From contig CM046335.1 of assembly GCA_025403435.1 (NCBI GenBank), forward strand, positions 3,997,101 through 4,061,100: 64,000 bases of DNA, read 5' to 3'. Numbering within the stretch: position 1 is the first letter of the stretch; every line of letters begins with the position of its first letter. The stretch comes from Artocarpus heterophyllus. Its lineage: Eukaryota; Streptophyta; Magnoliopsida; Rosales; Moraceae. The notes below the pieces were generated by a model. It ran no database searches. It had not been told where the DNA came from and saw only the letters and a program-made list of their open reading frames with translations. This document shows positions 1 through 12,658 of the stretch, in pieces. The position numbers and the translations under genes are program-made.

Positions 1-840
1 TAAGAGTAGAGGATAGGGAATTTTAGTGAGTTAGTAATTTATGCCACTAGAAATCAGCTTAGCAGGAATCTCATCTACAGTACGAATAGTTTTAAATAAA
101 ATATGTTACCTGTTTTTATAAAATCATAAATACATGTTTATGTTTATGCGATGCATGTCATATTGCATAAATGTTAATAAGTTAGGTGAAACTTAAAAAA
201 ATTAAGTTGAGTGTCATACTAGCCTCTTGACCTACGAGGAGGCTTATGTTCAGTAAAGATAATTTAGATCACGGATTGTTGAGGACCTTGCAAATCCTAA
301 CTTCCTAATGATCACACACAATTAGCACAAATACTTGAGCCCATAAGTTTCATAAGATATGTTTATAAACAAGCATAACTGGCTCATGCATGTATTATTA
401 TGTATATTTTCAAATGTTTTGTAAGTTATAGTTCTTACTTGCTGACCGAAAGCTCATCCAAGTATGTTTATGTTGTAGGTAAATAACTTATTTTGGCAAG
501 ATTTGATGGATGATGGAACATCGACAGATGATTGTGGAGATGGGAAATGGATACTGCGCATATTTCATCCCGCACTTAGTTTTGTTAATTTAGACTTTTT
601 AATTAAGTACATTTGATACTGTTTAAACTATGTATGTATATTTTAAAGACCAAGGTTGTACTACATAGCGTTAGTCCACATAACTACAAGAACTATTATG
701 TTAATACTTATGTTATAATTTTTATTGCAACATAGTAAAATGATTTAAGTAAAGTTAATCGGTATTCTGCAAATTTAAGTAATCATAATAAAAGTATGTT
801 TAAGTAGTTAAGGAATGACCACGTAGGTAAGGTCGTTACA
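1..840 (+). repeat. 3' part of a Ty3/gypsy-type LTR (left end outside window)
   Basis: The block ends in GGTCGTTACA at 831-840, the TG...CA style end of large plant gypsy LTRs. It contains, near 436-456, a CTTACTTGCTGACCGAAAGC stretch that matches in kind the TTACTAAGCAAAAGCTCA stretch on the minus strand of the complete solo LTR at 2842-6912 and the ACTGAGCCTTCCGCTCACG stretch of the LTR at about 9830-11690. No primer binding site follows position 840, so this is a solo LTR or the 3' LTR of an element lying to the left. There is no coding sequence in it. Orientation is inferred from the end motif. Confidence 0.6.
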
Positions 841-1408
841 AAAACTATCAGTTCAAAAACACACTAATTTGAACCGAGTATTGAAATGAGACATTGATGA
901 TGTTAAGCACCATTCACTAATAAAAAATATGTCATGTAGTGTGGGACTCACAAATAGGACCCATTTTTTTATCAATAATAGTACTTAGCATCGATGGTGT
1001 CCTTAAGCATTTTTTAATTCAAACTTGCATGTTTTGTGGGTTTTTAAGATTTTTCAGCTTATAATTCAAATTAGTTTTTGTAGGTCGATTTCAAATCTAA
1101 CCTACATATATAAAAAAATCAAAATAATAAGAAATAATTGGAGTAAGCTTGAGATTTGGTTGGGTGAATTAGACTTTATAAAGAATTAAAACTAACAACT
1201 CACTCTCTTCATCTATTCGTGGTATAAAATCTAAAATATACCTACAAAATAAAAATAAACTACAGTTCAGATACCATATTCTTCTTTTGTAAGTTCCAAA
1301 CTATTCTCATCCTCTTTAAGAGAGATAGATGGATAGGAAGAAAAAGGCAATATAACAGTTTAAATGTGTAAATTTAGACTTTCAAATATGACTCATCATT
1401 CTAAGATA

Positions 1409-1439
<31 letters not shown>

Positions 1440-2484
1440 TTAATATATCGGTTTTATATTTAAAATAGAAAATTAGGTTGAATATTATTTATTTCCTCAC
1501 TTCGATCCATACTATTTTTCTTAACCAAAAAGACCAAAAAACATTAAATGATACATATTTACCTAACGCTAACTCAAAATATTTAGGAACAATAGTGTTT
1601 TTATATTCATTAAAAATCATGTATTCGAAATATTTTCATAAAAATGGTAAAATTGAAAAAAAAAATACCACAAAAAAGGTGATTCTCAAATTGTCCCTAT
1701 TATAATAACTTATTTGGGTGGGCTAGGTTACACGAATTCACATAAATATATGTATATATATATATATATATATATGGGTCAAGTGGCCAAATAAAGCCCA
1801 TATTTTGTGTTTGATGTTGACCTACCCAATTATAACAAGGTAGGTCGATTGATCGAATGTCAAATTTTCTCAACAATCTCTAATTTTTTCATTGTTGGAA
1901 ATAAATGGCAATTTTACATAAATAGGAAATAGATGGGGAGGAGTATAGCCTTTCCCACCCATTCATTCGTTTACTTGCAAAATTTTAAATAATAATTAAG
2001 GGATCCTCATGATATCCCCCACTAATCCAGTCGTTTCTCTAGAGGAGGCAGTTAATCCCCCACACACGATCACCTATTCGTAACAACCGGATGAAGTAAT
2101 AGGGAAAGATTTCGTTCTTTCTATCAATTGGAGGCTCTTAGCAACAGACTCAATTCAATTGAGTATGTAAGGACTACCAATTTCAGCATATCCCTCCTTT
2201 TGTGATTAAGCCTGCAGACAATTTTTAGACGTAATTAATTATGGCAGGAAAGGGATGGTATAGAAAAGCCAATTACTTTTCTTTTGGTGCTATGAGCAAT
2301 AAAAAGGCATATCGTACATTCATTGTTCATTGGCTCTCTCTCCGCGATTCGGGGTGATGAACCAAAATAATTAAAGCCAAACTACTATACTTGATAAATA
2401 TGTCTTGGCGATTACTCCATAGATTTATGTGTCCAATAAACATGTTTACTTTACATAGATGGAAAGAAAAAAAAAAAAAAAGAG
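841..2484. other. Gene-free AT-rich intergenic stretch
   Basis: No reading frame here resembles a known protein. AT dinucleotide runs lie at about 1418-1438 and 1750-1774. I see no promoter, RNA gene or element boundary that I can defend. Confidence 0.6.
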
Positions 2485-2618
2485 ACAAATAAGGGTAGCT
2501 TAGTTGGTTGTAAGTCCCTCCACCCAACCATAAATTAAGGGTTTGAGTTACGCTTAGCTCTACTCAAAAGTAGGTGGCATTCTCCCTCTCCTCAAATCAA
2601 AAAAAAAGAAAAAGGAAA
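2485..2618 (+). mobile_element. tRNA-derived SINE, copy 1
   Basis: The copy begins ACAAATAAGGGTAGCTTAG. It contains a tRNA box A-like TAGCTTAGTTGG (about 2498-2509) and a box B-like GGTTTGAGTTACG (about 2540-2552), about 30 bp apart as in the internal RNA polymerase III promoter of tRNA-derived SINEs. It ends in an A-rich tail. A second copy at 27043-27171 aligns with it over more than 100 bp. The target duplication of this copy is unclear because both flanks are A-rich. Confidence 0.6.
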
Positions 2619-2841
2619 AGAGTATTCCCTTTTTAATTTATTCATGTCTTCAGTGCATCTCAAATTATATAGTAAATTGATAAAGAAAGAAAGAAAGAAA
2701 GAAAGAATGAATGAATGAATGAAAGAAAAATTGTTGTTTCAACTGTCCTTTTAGCATTGTTTATCTATTAATTAAAATATATGTTAAATTTACTTATATA
2801 TAAGTAATTAAGTTTAGTATCCCAATGCCTAATTCTAAATT
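2619..2841. repeat. AAAG/AATG microsatellite and spacer
   Basis: Between the SINE tail and the solo LTR lies a tetranucleotide microsatellite, GAAA repeats passing into GAAT repeats, at about 2681-2728. Nothing else is recognisable. Confidence 0.7.
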
Positions 2842-5800
2842 TGTGACGACCCGCCTTTTTGGACAGTCACTTAACTTTTTTAAACATTGTTTCGTAAACA
2901 TTAATCTTACTATTTAGTAAGAAAAATACTGAATAAAATTTTTTTCTTTAAACAAACATACTTAGAAACCGTTGCGACCTCTGTTGCCATTCAAGTTGAG
3001 ACATTGTTCAACACTTGACTTTAAAATCATTTTAAATCATTTCTTAAAACTTATTAAGAAACATTTACTAAAACTTAACTTTATACGTAAATAAAACATT
3101 TTGTAAATATATCATAAAACTGTGAAAATATATCTTAAAACTGTGATTTTCTTAAAACTTTAGAAACACTATACTAAATAGTGGAAAACCTTTTCTTTGT
3201 GTAGCGAAAGCAAACTGTAGTGGTATCCATACCTAAATTCTCGCATCTGTCATTCGTAGCACCCAGCTCTTCAAACGGGTCCTTCTGGTCACCTATAAAA
3301 CTATCTATAGCATGAAGAAACCTTTTATGAGCTTTTGCTTAGTAAGTTCAAACATAAACTCACAAATCAGTTAAAACATGCTTTAAAAACTTTTCTCACA
3401 AAAACCTTTCTCTTAAAACGTTTAAAAATGTTTATCATAAAACATTTCTGAAACGTTTTACATAAACATTTTTTGCAAAACATTTCTTGAACGTTTTTCT
3501 TAAAATGTCCTTCATAAGCCTTTTCTTGAAAACATAAAAGTGTTTTTCATAAGCATTTAATGTAAAACATCTCTCAAAATGTCTTTCATAATATAACATA
3601 TAAATATTTCATAAAAAGAAATTCAAGCAAAATCAAAATGCATGATTCCATTTATGCTCAATTATAAACTTTCATTTGTGAGTGTCTTATGAACGTTCTT
3701 TTCTTACTTTAACTTTCTACCTTTATTCTTTAACTTTCCTTATCTTACTTTAACTTTCTATCTTTGTTCCTTATCTTTCCTTATCTTACTTTAACTTTCC
3801 TTATTTTACTCTAGTGTTGTACCAACATCATTAATCATGAGATCATAAACATGATGCTTCCTTTGCGGAAGACTTGAGACCATCAAACATTGAGGTCATG
3901 TACCTCACATCTAGGAGGTCAAACTTTAACTTTACTTTCATTACCTCACAACAAGGAGGTTGGTACTACACTTTCTTTTTATCTTTACGTTACCTTCTTA
4001 TTAACTTTAGTGAGCATAACAAATGCTATCACATTATATGCGAACACCTTTGCAAATCATATCTTATACTTTATAACCTATTGCATAACAAATGCTACAT
4101 AAAACGCAAACACATTTTGCAAATCATAACTTGCATTCAGAAACTTATTGCATAATAAATGCACTTACTGCATAACAAATGCATCATAAAACCTATAACT
4201 TAAATTATAAAACATTGTACATTATCATAATGCAAAACATACTTTAAATACTTTGAAAATCATAACTTGAACTTTTAAAAACATTATGCATATCAATATA
4301 CAAATAGACTTTAAATATAACAGTTACAAATTCATTATAAATCTTGCTTTGCATTATGTTTTATGAATTCATTATAAATTCATTACAAATTCATTATTAT
4401 ACAAATAATTGCATATTCATTTATAAGCGTATACATAAATATTTAAAAATCATTTACCTCATGTTGTAGGTGAGGTTTGAAACTTACCTGGACTTAACTC
4501 TAACGTTCTCTTTTTCGTTCCTATCTCGTTCCTTTTCCTTCCATTAGTTGGCTTCTGTGTCCTGATCATATGACAGCCGTCTCATTAACTAACTTTCTTT
4601 TTATCAAACCACTCGATTGATAATAAAACGTAAACATTAAACATTCATTCTCTTTTTTTCATAATTTGGTATACTGTCAGTTTACCCTTTTCCTTTCCTT
4701 AATTTTGTAACCTGCCAGGTTATCTTTCTTTCTACTTAGCTCGGCAACCCATCAGGTTACCTCCTTATTGACTTGACTTTGTAACCTACCAGTTACCTTT
4801 GTTCTTAAGTGTCATTTAGTTAAACTTCTCATTTCACTGGCGGTTTCGTTACTTAACGTATTACAGAATATTTTTCATCTAAGAACGTTATGCTAAATTG
4901 GAGTATTCGACTATGTTCTAGCCGTTTTCTTAAAAATAACGATTTTACCTCTAATGGGTTTTTCGTCCATTTTGTAACTCTATAAAACCCATTGCTTAAC
5001 TTGGTGAACAATGTGGTGTTTTTAATAAAAATGGGTTAGGATATAAACTACTCATTGATAAAAAATATTTCAAAAATTATTTTGTCAAAACATCAACAAA
5101 TAATTTCAATCCAAAATATGTATGTACATATTGTAATCAAGATGAACATACATCATTTTATTGTCCTCTATTTTTATAAAATAACCATTTTGCCCCTAAC
5201 GTTTTTCTTTCATTCTTTTCTTTGACTAAACTTTAAATTATTTAGAACTTAGCATCCTTAATCACTCACTGCCTACAGCAGTGTAAGAATTATACAATTC
5301 TTGGTGAAAAACCCATTTTTTACACGATTTTACGGTTTTGGCGTAAAATACAAAAATATTTACATTTTTGCCTCCGAAACCGAAAATGATCATTTTATAC
5401 CAAAACGGTAAGTTTCTCATAAGGAATAAAACTTACAAAAGCACCATGGTCGAATTCTAAACATTTCATAGCGTTTTTATTTCTTAAAATTTTGTGCCCA
5501 AAATTTTGTAAAATTCATAACTTATCAACCGGACAGAATTTTAAGAAACTGTGCATGTTATCCTAACAGTTTCAATACGTTCTACAACTTTTATGTTTTA
5601 ACTTTCTTAAAATTCTATCTTTTAGAGGAACTTTTTGGCTGATTTTCCAATCTGCCGAGAATTGTTTTTCTTTGCAATTTAGTCCTTTTTTAAATTTCAT
5701 CAAAACCATTACTTTCTTCTTTCCATCATCATCACCATCAACATAAAACATAAAATAACCATGCCATAGTGCCCATATTACATGCCATGGCTTAAACATT

Positions 5801-6912
5801 TCATCAAACACTTAATATGCATTAAAAACATAAACATTTTCAAGTATGAAGTTTAGAATTTTACCAAAACTTCATCAAGCCTTTTGATCCTCCTTTGAAA
5901 TGCTTGAAAACCTTCTCAACACCCTTGACAACATTCACAACAATCCCCATAAAAATCTCAACCAAATCATGAATAAAAACCCTTAAACATAATAGGTAAA
6001 ACTTCAATTTTTACCTTAAAACTCTTAAATCTCCTTCCATACCCTTGACTTTGCTTCAAAACATAATTTTGGAGATTTGTGCTTTAAAAATTAAGGAGAG
6101 TGTGCTCATGAGGGGGTCGGTTTTGGTAGAGAGAAATAGGGAAAAAAATGGGGCATTTTTCTTTTCTTTCTTTCTTTCCTTCCTTTCTTTCCTTTCTTTC
6201 TTGCCTTGCACGGTGGAGTCCATATTTGATCCCTTCTATATCATATATTAATTCAACTTTTTCTTTTCTTTTTCTTTTTTTTTTTTTATAAAAAGGTGAT
6301 GAGTCATCACCTTGGTAATCAATTAGATTACTTTAGGTGGCCAAATGTGATTGGGCCACATTAGTGTATGTGGTGGCCCAATCAAAACTTTCAAGGTGTC
6401 TTACTAATTTTTTACGCAGTCTAAGTTTATATTAATAGTATATTTCCTATACTATCGGTATTTTTTTTCCATATAGTTCATGAAATCCCATAACCTCCAA
6501 TACTTATCCACATCCATTACATAATGTAGTTCCAATATTATCTCACTTTGTACTATCTAAATTTATACTGATAATATTTTTCTTATACTGTCGGTATGTT
6601 CTCCATACTGCTACAGTATTCCTTATTCATCCATATTCTCCAAACAGTATTATTTTTATACTGCTTTAACTAAACAGTTTAATTTTTATACTGCATGACA
6701 TTAAATAGTCCAATTCCTACACTGCATTACTCTTACAGTATAATTTTCATACTGCATAACTTTATCAGTGTACTTTCTTACACTGCATTATTCTAAGACC
6801 GTATAATTTCTTGTATTATTATGCAGTATTTTTCTCCTTAAATTTTATTTTTGTCTTATATAATTCTTAACTTATTACATTTTTAATGTCTTAAAAATGC
6901 TTGAGTGTTACA
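2842..6912 (-). mobile_element. Complete 4.07-kb solo LTR of a Ty3/gypsy element, with target-site duplication
   Basis: On the minus strand the block starts TGTAACACTCAAGC (at 6912) and ends GGCGGGTCGTCACA (at 2842), the TG...CA ends of plant chromovirus-type LTRs. The 5 bp on either side are identical, AAATT at 2837-2841 and AAATT at 6913-6917, which is the duplication left by integrase. There is no internal domain, so the element has been reduced to one LTR by recombination between its two LTRs. At 4071 bp it is at the long end for plant LTRs. It holds several families of short palindromic repeats and a recognisable promoter. Reading frames inside it are not genes. Confidence 0.85.
6284..6383 (-). 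promoter_or_regulatory. LTR promoter: TATA box with adjoining palindromes
   Basis: Reading the minus strand, a TATAAAA box lies at 6290-6284. Directly upstream is a perfect 21-bp palindrome at 6293-6313, with arms AAGGTGATGA and TCATCACCTT around one base. It contains TGAGTCA (6300-6306), the core bound by GCN4-type bZIP factors. Further upstream, GATTGGGCCAC (6349-6359) and GTGGCCCAATC (6373-6383) form an inverted repeat. The position, about 600 bp inside the LTR 5' end, fits a U3 promoter. Function is inferred. Confidence 0.5.
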
Positions 6913-6917
6913 AAATT

Positions 6918-9829
6918 AGTAAATTTAAGAAAGGACAATAGAATTAATTGTTTCCGATTCTACATCCTAAAAGATAACTAAAACCTACAAAAGAAATAAT
7001 GATCCGGCTCTTATCATTTTCCCTTTTCAAAATTGTAATTAAATTTTTCATTACATTCGGTGAATTTTGATGATAATTATCTATAAATATTTACGAACCT
7101 GAAATTTGGTTCCATTGTGTTGGTAATAACTTATACATTAAAAAATGACTTATGGCTAAAGTAAGAAAAAGAAGAAATTTGTATCGTACACAAAGAGCAT
7201 ATATGTTTATTCAACATAGGGATCACTAATTCTACATATTCGTCTAGGAATTCTTAAATCATGATTTCTTGCCGACATTTACAGAATAAGTACTTTTCAT
7301 TGAAATTTGTATATATTTGCCTGTTAAATTTCAATATTGACGTGGGCCTCATTATTTCTGATGGGACGAAAAACAAATGGAATTTCCCTTTGGGTAATTT
7401 ATCGGGCATTAGCTTAAGCGCAGTTGCTAATGAGAAGATAGAACTACTTTCTATTGGTCAATAAACACACACACATATAAATATATATATATATACACAC
7501 ACACACACATATATATATATATCGTTTATATATGAAAAAAAATGTAATAAATTTTGTACACGGGTGAATCTTTTGTCAATCGAGGCCGGTGGCCAGTGTG
7601 ACGTTAATCTGAACCTCCAAAGGATAAAATGTCCAATAAGCGGATTCACACCTCCAATGCTCAAGTCAAAATATTGAACTCAAAAGAAAGCAAGTTTAGA
7701 GAAAGTTAGAGTATAGGTACATGTAATGATTATTTGTACTTTCATTTCGTATAAATTTATAATTTTATCCGCTTTAAGCCTAAGTTCATATGGTTTTGTT
7801 TTTTCTGTTTCATCCTAAAAAATCCTTTATTTTGGCCGCTTTTGTTTTTCAAGGGATTGATGGCTGTCACAATTAACCTATACTTTGAGGCCCAACGTTC
7901 TTGTTGCCTAAACTTCTAACTAGATCAACGACGTATATGTCTAATTGGTATTATACTATCTATTTTGGGTCTAAGTCTATACAATTTTGCTATTAGGTTT
8001 CACCTCAAAAAGACTCGTATGGTTTAGAGACGATGTCTTCTGCTTATAAACAATCACTTATGAACTCCCCCATAGGATGTATATAGACTGCATAACTTAC
8101 TTTTATCGTGGCCAATGAGAGAGATATGAGTGTTTAGCATAGTGATAATATGATAATAATCATTATAATGTTATCAATCCAATGCAAATATCGTATTTTG
8201 GGTTAAACCAAGTGTAAGAAATGATGAAGTGAGTCAAACCGAAAGGGCTTCACTCAATAGGATGGACCAAACTCAGATACAGCACTTATTTTGCTCATAT
8301 AGACGGAGCAAGCATGTCCATTGAGTACTCAAATTAAAGGCTTATTTTTGACTAGTCTGTCCGTTTGATGGCTATGTGAGAGCCTTCAGTTGGAAGATGA
8401 AAATCATCACCCAACAAATTTATTCGACATAAAATTTTTTGCTGATCAACTTAATTTTTTTTGGGGATAAGTTGATGAACTTGATAGATTTTTTTTTTTT
8501 TTATCAACTTGATATAGTTAAATGTTGAAATTCATGCAGTAATTCCTTTATATGGTCTTTTTAATCTCTCTAGTGTCTTTTCCTTTCCTCATCTTCACTT
8601 ACTTTTTGTTATTTTTTTTGAGTTTGTGCGAAAACTTCAAATCCCCTATTTTACTGTTAGAAATTTAGCTTTCCTTTTAGTTTGAAATCACATACATTTT
8701 TCAACGAAGCCGGCAGAAATAATAAATTACTCGGAGACTTCATTTATTCTGACAGCAATATTTATTTTCTCCCTTTGTTCTCCACGTATCTTACTTTACG
8801 CTCTTAATTTGACTTTTATTTTTGCTTTCCAAAGATTAAAAAAAAATATTGAATTAATATACGTTAAACCACTATATAATAGGATGTTTCCCAGGTACAA
8901 TCGTGAGTTTACCTTACTTGTTTTGAAAGCCATGGTAATTATCAAAAGAAAAAGAAGAAGAAGAAGAAATAAAGGCCAAGGCTCAACATTATATTTGGGA
9001 TAAGACTAAAAAAAAAGTTTTTATTATCTTCATACGTTGTATTTTAAGAAAATATTATACTGGTATCCTGTTATTGAAAAAATATCAAAATGGTACCATA
9101 AGTCTGTATTTTATGATGTGAAATTTCCAACCCACCATTTAATTAATGAACCTCAATTTATTTTGTGGAAGCTATAAAAGAATATAAATATAAATAATGC
9201 CAAAAAATGAATTAAGTCTTCGTATATGTTTTTTTTAAGGTTTTTTTTAATCTTTTATTTTGATTTTCTATTCTAATTTTATCAAATATTTAATTTGAAA
9301 TTCATTAATAAAAGGGTAAAAAAGAAATTCCAAATTAAAAAACACAAACTCAAGATACTAAAACATTATGTTTAAAAACTACCGTCGTAATATTTTTCTA
9401 ACAGCATGATACTAATTTATGTTTTTTAAAAACATAAGATACCTAAATTATAATATCCTCGAAAAAATTACGTAATTAATGTCCCTATATATCTCAACTT
9501 TTTGATAAGGAATATTCGGAGCATCAAAGAGCAAGGAAAAGGGTGAGATTCCATTGTGCAAACAAACATTACTCATGTAATTATCACTTAACTAAATTCT
9601 ATCAAGTTTTAATATTTACTTGGAATGCTTCTGTTGGTTTATCTGGTGTCCTTAACCGATAATACTTTGCAATAAACATTATATTAATTAGTTTGATCCG
9701 TACATTAAAGCACATGCTCAATCTCTTATACTAGCCGATGATCATGATTGATGGGTCATCGATTAGTAGCTATATTCAATTTGTTTTTTCCTTTTCCTGG
9801 TTTCGCTACTCCAATATTACCGAGAAACG
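6918..9829. other. Gene-free AT-rich intergenic stretch
   Basis: No coding signal was found. An AC/AT dinucleotide microsatellite lies at about 7465-7523. The rest is AT-rich sequence with short poly-A and poly-T runs and no element boundary that I can support. Confidence 0.55.
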
Positions 9830-11690
9830 AGGAAAATAATTAATGTAATTTTTTATGTTAATTTTTAGTTATTTAAGATTTTATTGTATTTGTCGTATTT
9901 AAAATTTAATTTTTAGTATTAAAATATCAAATGACATTTTACCTTACATTTTTTATCATATTTACGAAAATATCATTGGGTCTTTATTTTCTTTTTTTTT
10001 TTCCCTTTCTTTTTTCATTTTCACGCTTCCTCTCTCTCTTTCTTTCCTTCACGCACAACCATCTCTCTCTCTTTCTTTCTCTCAACAAAATTTTGATTTC
10101 AAGCTTCATTCTCATAGATTTGAGCAAGGATTGAAGTTCAATCATCAAGTTTTTCATCCAAAAACACCATTAAAGTTTAGCTTTCTCTTTTTCTTAAAAT
10201 TTCAAAGTTTTATGTTTAATTTTTCAAATTTTCTTTGAATGTTGAATTCGAACTTTCTTGAGCTCAGATAATGTTCAATTCAAGTTGCAGAAACTATTTT
10301 ATAGTGAATCTAAACTTAATTTGAGCTAGAATCGACTTAACCAAGTTTTTACATTTTTCTTTGATTTTCAAATCAAAGCTGAAATTAAGTTTAAATTTAG
10401 GGAAAATGGTTTAAACTTATTCTACTAGGATTTCCTATGCTTTCTATGTGATTTTTATGCTATGGGATTAAGAAAACAGGTTTTAAAATTTAATTTTGAG
10501 TTTGGGGACATCGAAACTCGAAGTCTCAGGTCCCCAGATTTTGCTAGTTCGGCAAGCCAAACTTGATCTTCGGCAGGCCAGATTCATAGGTTCGGCAGGC
10601 CAGATTTATCAGGTCGGTAGGCCGAACCTGGGAAAAGTTCGGTAGGCCGGTCTGGATGTTCGGAAGGCCGAACTGTGCAATTCGACAGACCGACTGTGGA
10701 CTTAAAAATTTGTGTTTTTACTTCGGTTTTCAATGTTTAATGATTCCAAAATGTTTCAAAAAGGATTATGATTTTAGGTTATGATTATTTTGAGTCAAAA
10801 AGGCACATTGATAATTAAACTGACATAATGATATTTGTTAAATGTGATTTCTAATTTTAAATGCAGTTTTCAAGGTTTTGAACGTATATGGAGCATACGT
10901 TGGATTTTATTTGGAGCTTACGTTATTGGATTTCAAATGAGATAGGATATACATATATTTGTATCCCTTTCTTTGGCAGCCCTTTTTAAACTATTTGGAC
11001 CAAATGCTTGACCTTTTGAATGATTGATTAAAATAATGTCTTTGATTTCAAAGAACTGTATTTTTGATATTTCTTTCAGATTTTCAAAACCTGTACGGTA
11101 ATGTTTTATCAAGATTTATTCAAGTAAGTATTTATCAATCTTTATGAATAATTTTTGAAACTTCTTGTAGTAAATATGATTTATGAATGATATTTTAAGA
11201 TAACTTGTTTTTAACTAATTATCCTACTGAGCCTTCCGCTCACGTTTTCCTGTTTTTAAAATCCCCCTTCTAGGTTTGGAAAAGAATGATGGACCCAGAA
11301 TCGAAACCTGGCTCTATGAGTAGATATGGTATTTTCTTTAGAACTGTGGTATGATGTGTGTATTGTACGACTTGTCCCGGTGTTGATGTGATTTTCATAT
11401 CTGTTAATTGTATATTTTTAATTTATCTTAAAGACGATGATTTTTAGTATTTTTATATTATTATCCTAGATATTGTATTTTATTTACCAGCTCACTTTTG
11501 TTGTAAGCATCCACGTCATTGTAAATGAGAATAAGATCTCGGCCCCACCTTCGTGGCATTCACATGACGGTGACCGCCGATGATAATATTTGTTTACTTC
11601 CTATATATATTTATTTACTATTTTTTTATTTACCTCGTTTATTTTATCTTATTTATTTAAAACTCCCAAACCGTTTTATTGGGCGTCACA
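9830..11690 (+). repeat. Gypsy-type LTR relic containing a GTTCGG...CCGAAC repeat array
   Basis: The right end, ACCGTTTTATTGGGCGTCACA at 11670-11690, is a typical plant gypsy LTR terminus. The ACTGAGCCTTCCGCTCACG stretch near 11226 is shared in kind with the other large LTRs here. The left end is uncertain: no target duplication matching GAATC (11691-11695) was found, so 9830 is only approximate. No primer binding site follows, so it is probably a solo LTR. A degenerate tandem array at 10541-10690 lies inside it. Confidence 0.5.
10541..10690 (+). repeat. Degenerate tandem array of near-palindromic TTCGGCAGGCCGAA units
   Basis: About seven copies of a TTCGG(C/T)AGGCC(G/A)(A/G)A-like unit follow one another at irregular spacing of roughly 20-25 bp. 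Several units read the same on both strands (GTTCGG, four bases, CCGAAC), so the array could form a series of hairpins. It is clearly more GC-rich than its surroundings. Confidence 0.7.
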
Positions 11691-11932
11691 GAATCCAAGA
11701 CGTAATCCTACACAAAGTGGCATAAGTACATAGAATTGAACTATATATAATCAAATTTGTATATAGAATATATTCACAAATACATGTCATGTTTTAGCTT
11801 TTCTAGGAAAGTTGTAGTGCGATCACTTTGTATATGGAATCTTATATAGGAACCTTATTTAAAAAAAGAAAAAAGAAAAATAGAGTTACGGGATTTAAAC
11901 TCAAGACTTCAACTTTGAATGGGTGTGGACTT
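11691..11932. other. Spacer
   Basis: Short AT-rich spacer between the LTR relic and the MITE. No feature seen. Confidence 0.5.
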
Positions 11933-12055
11933 AGAGCCCGTTTATTTCATGATTTGAATCATGGTTCGGATCATTTTGCTACAGTATTTTCTCTCATAAA
12001 AATTTAAATCTTCATTTAAATACTATGTTCAAATACTCGAACCAAACGGGCTCTA
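11933..12055. mobile_element. Small MITE with AGAGCCCGTTT terminal inverted repeats
   Basis: The left end AGAGCCCGTTT (from 11933) is mirrored by AAACGGGCTCT ending at about 12054. Inside, the repeats continue imperfectly (TTGAATCATGGTTCGGATC against TTCAAATACTCGAACC). The length of about 122 bp with no coding capacity is typical of a MITE. Class assignment (hAT or Harbinger) is open because no clean target duplication was seen. Confidence 0.7.
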
Positions 12056-12213
12056 TCACTCGTCTCAAGTGACTAATGTTCGCATATTGATCACATCAAC
12101 ATATTGCATTGGACAGCGTATATTTATTATAAATTAATATAGCAGTTATAATTTCTCGCTTCTTCCTTAAAAAAAAAAAAACAAAGGTAAAATCACTTGA
12201 AAATAATACAATG

Positions 12214-12658
12214 TGATGGTTATATTATTTTGCATGTTATATGTCCCATGTGATGTGTTAGAATATAGTGATTTGAATTTAGTTTGACCCGATCCGAAAA
12301 GTTTACAGTGTAGCAATTGCGGTGAAAGAATAAATGTAGGATTTTTCATGAGATCTGTGGTGGTAGAGGGATTGGACCTTTGTATTTGGGCCGTTTAGTT
12401 TATGTTTTAGACCCATAGGGTTTTGTTTATGCTTATGTATATAATATATTGCGTTAGGGTTTCATTATTATCGTTTTAGCTTCCCTAATCGCCTCTATCT
12501 TATAAGCTTTTTCGAGTTTAGTTATTTTCTTTTCTTCTACCTGTAGTTTTTTCTCATCTTGGATTTCTACGTAAGTTTTTATGTGTTTTTGTTCTTTGTT
12601 TCTAGTGCATTATTTTCGTAACATGATGGTTATATTATTTTTGCATGTTATAGGTCCC
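12214..12658 (+). repeat. About 35-bp direct repeat flanking the copia solo LTR
   Basis: The segment 12214-12247 (starts TGATGGTTATATTATTTTGC) recurs at 12624-12658 with one added T and one substitution. Because the right copy starts exactly at the LTR's 5-bp target duplication, the simplest reading is a 37-bp tandem duplication that already existed and was split at its junction by the insertion. Confidence 0.7.
12256..12623 (+). mobile_element. 368-bp copia-like solo LTR with perfect target duplication
   Basis: The block starts TGTTAGAATATAG and ends TTTCGTAACA, with TGATG on both sides (12251-12255 and 12624-12628). A TATATAAT box at 12438-12445 lies in the position expected for an LTR promoter, followed by a pyrimidine-rich R/U5-like part. 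There is no internal domain. Size and ends fit Ty1/copia. Confidence 0.75.

Noticed and set aside
3874..4155. Open frames of 93 and 70 aa within the large solo LTR
   Set aside because: They run through the tandem palindromic repeats of the LTR and have no protein similarity.
10541..10690. CRISPR-like array
   Set aside because: Repeats are degenerate, spacing is irregular, and the DNA is plant nuclear. It is a tandem array inside an LTR.
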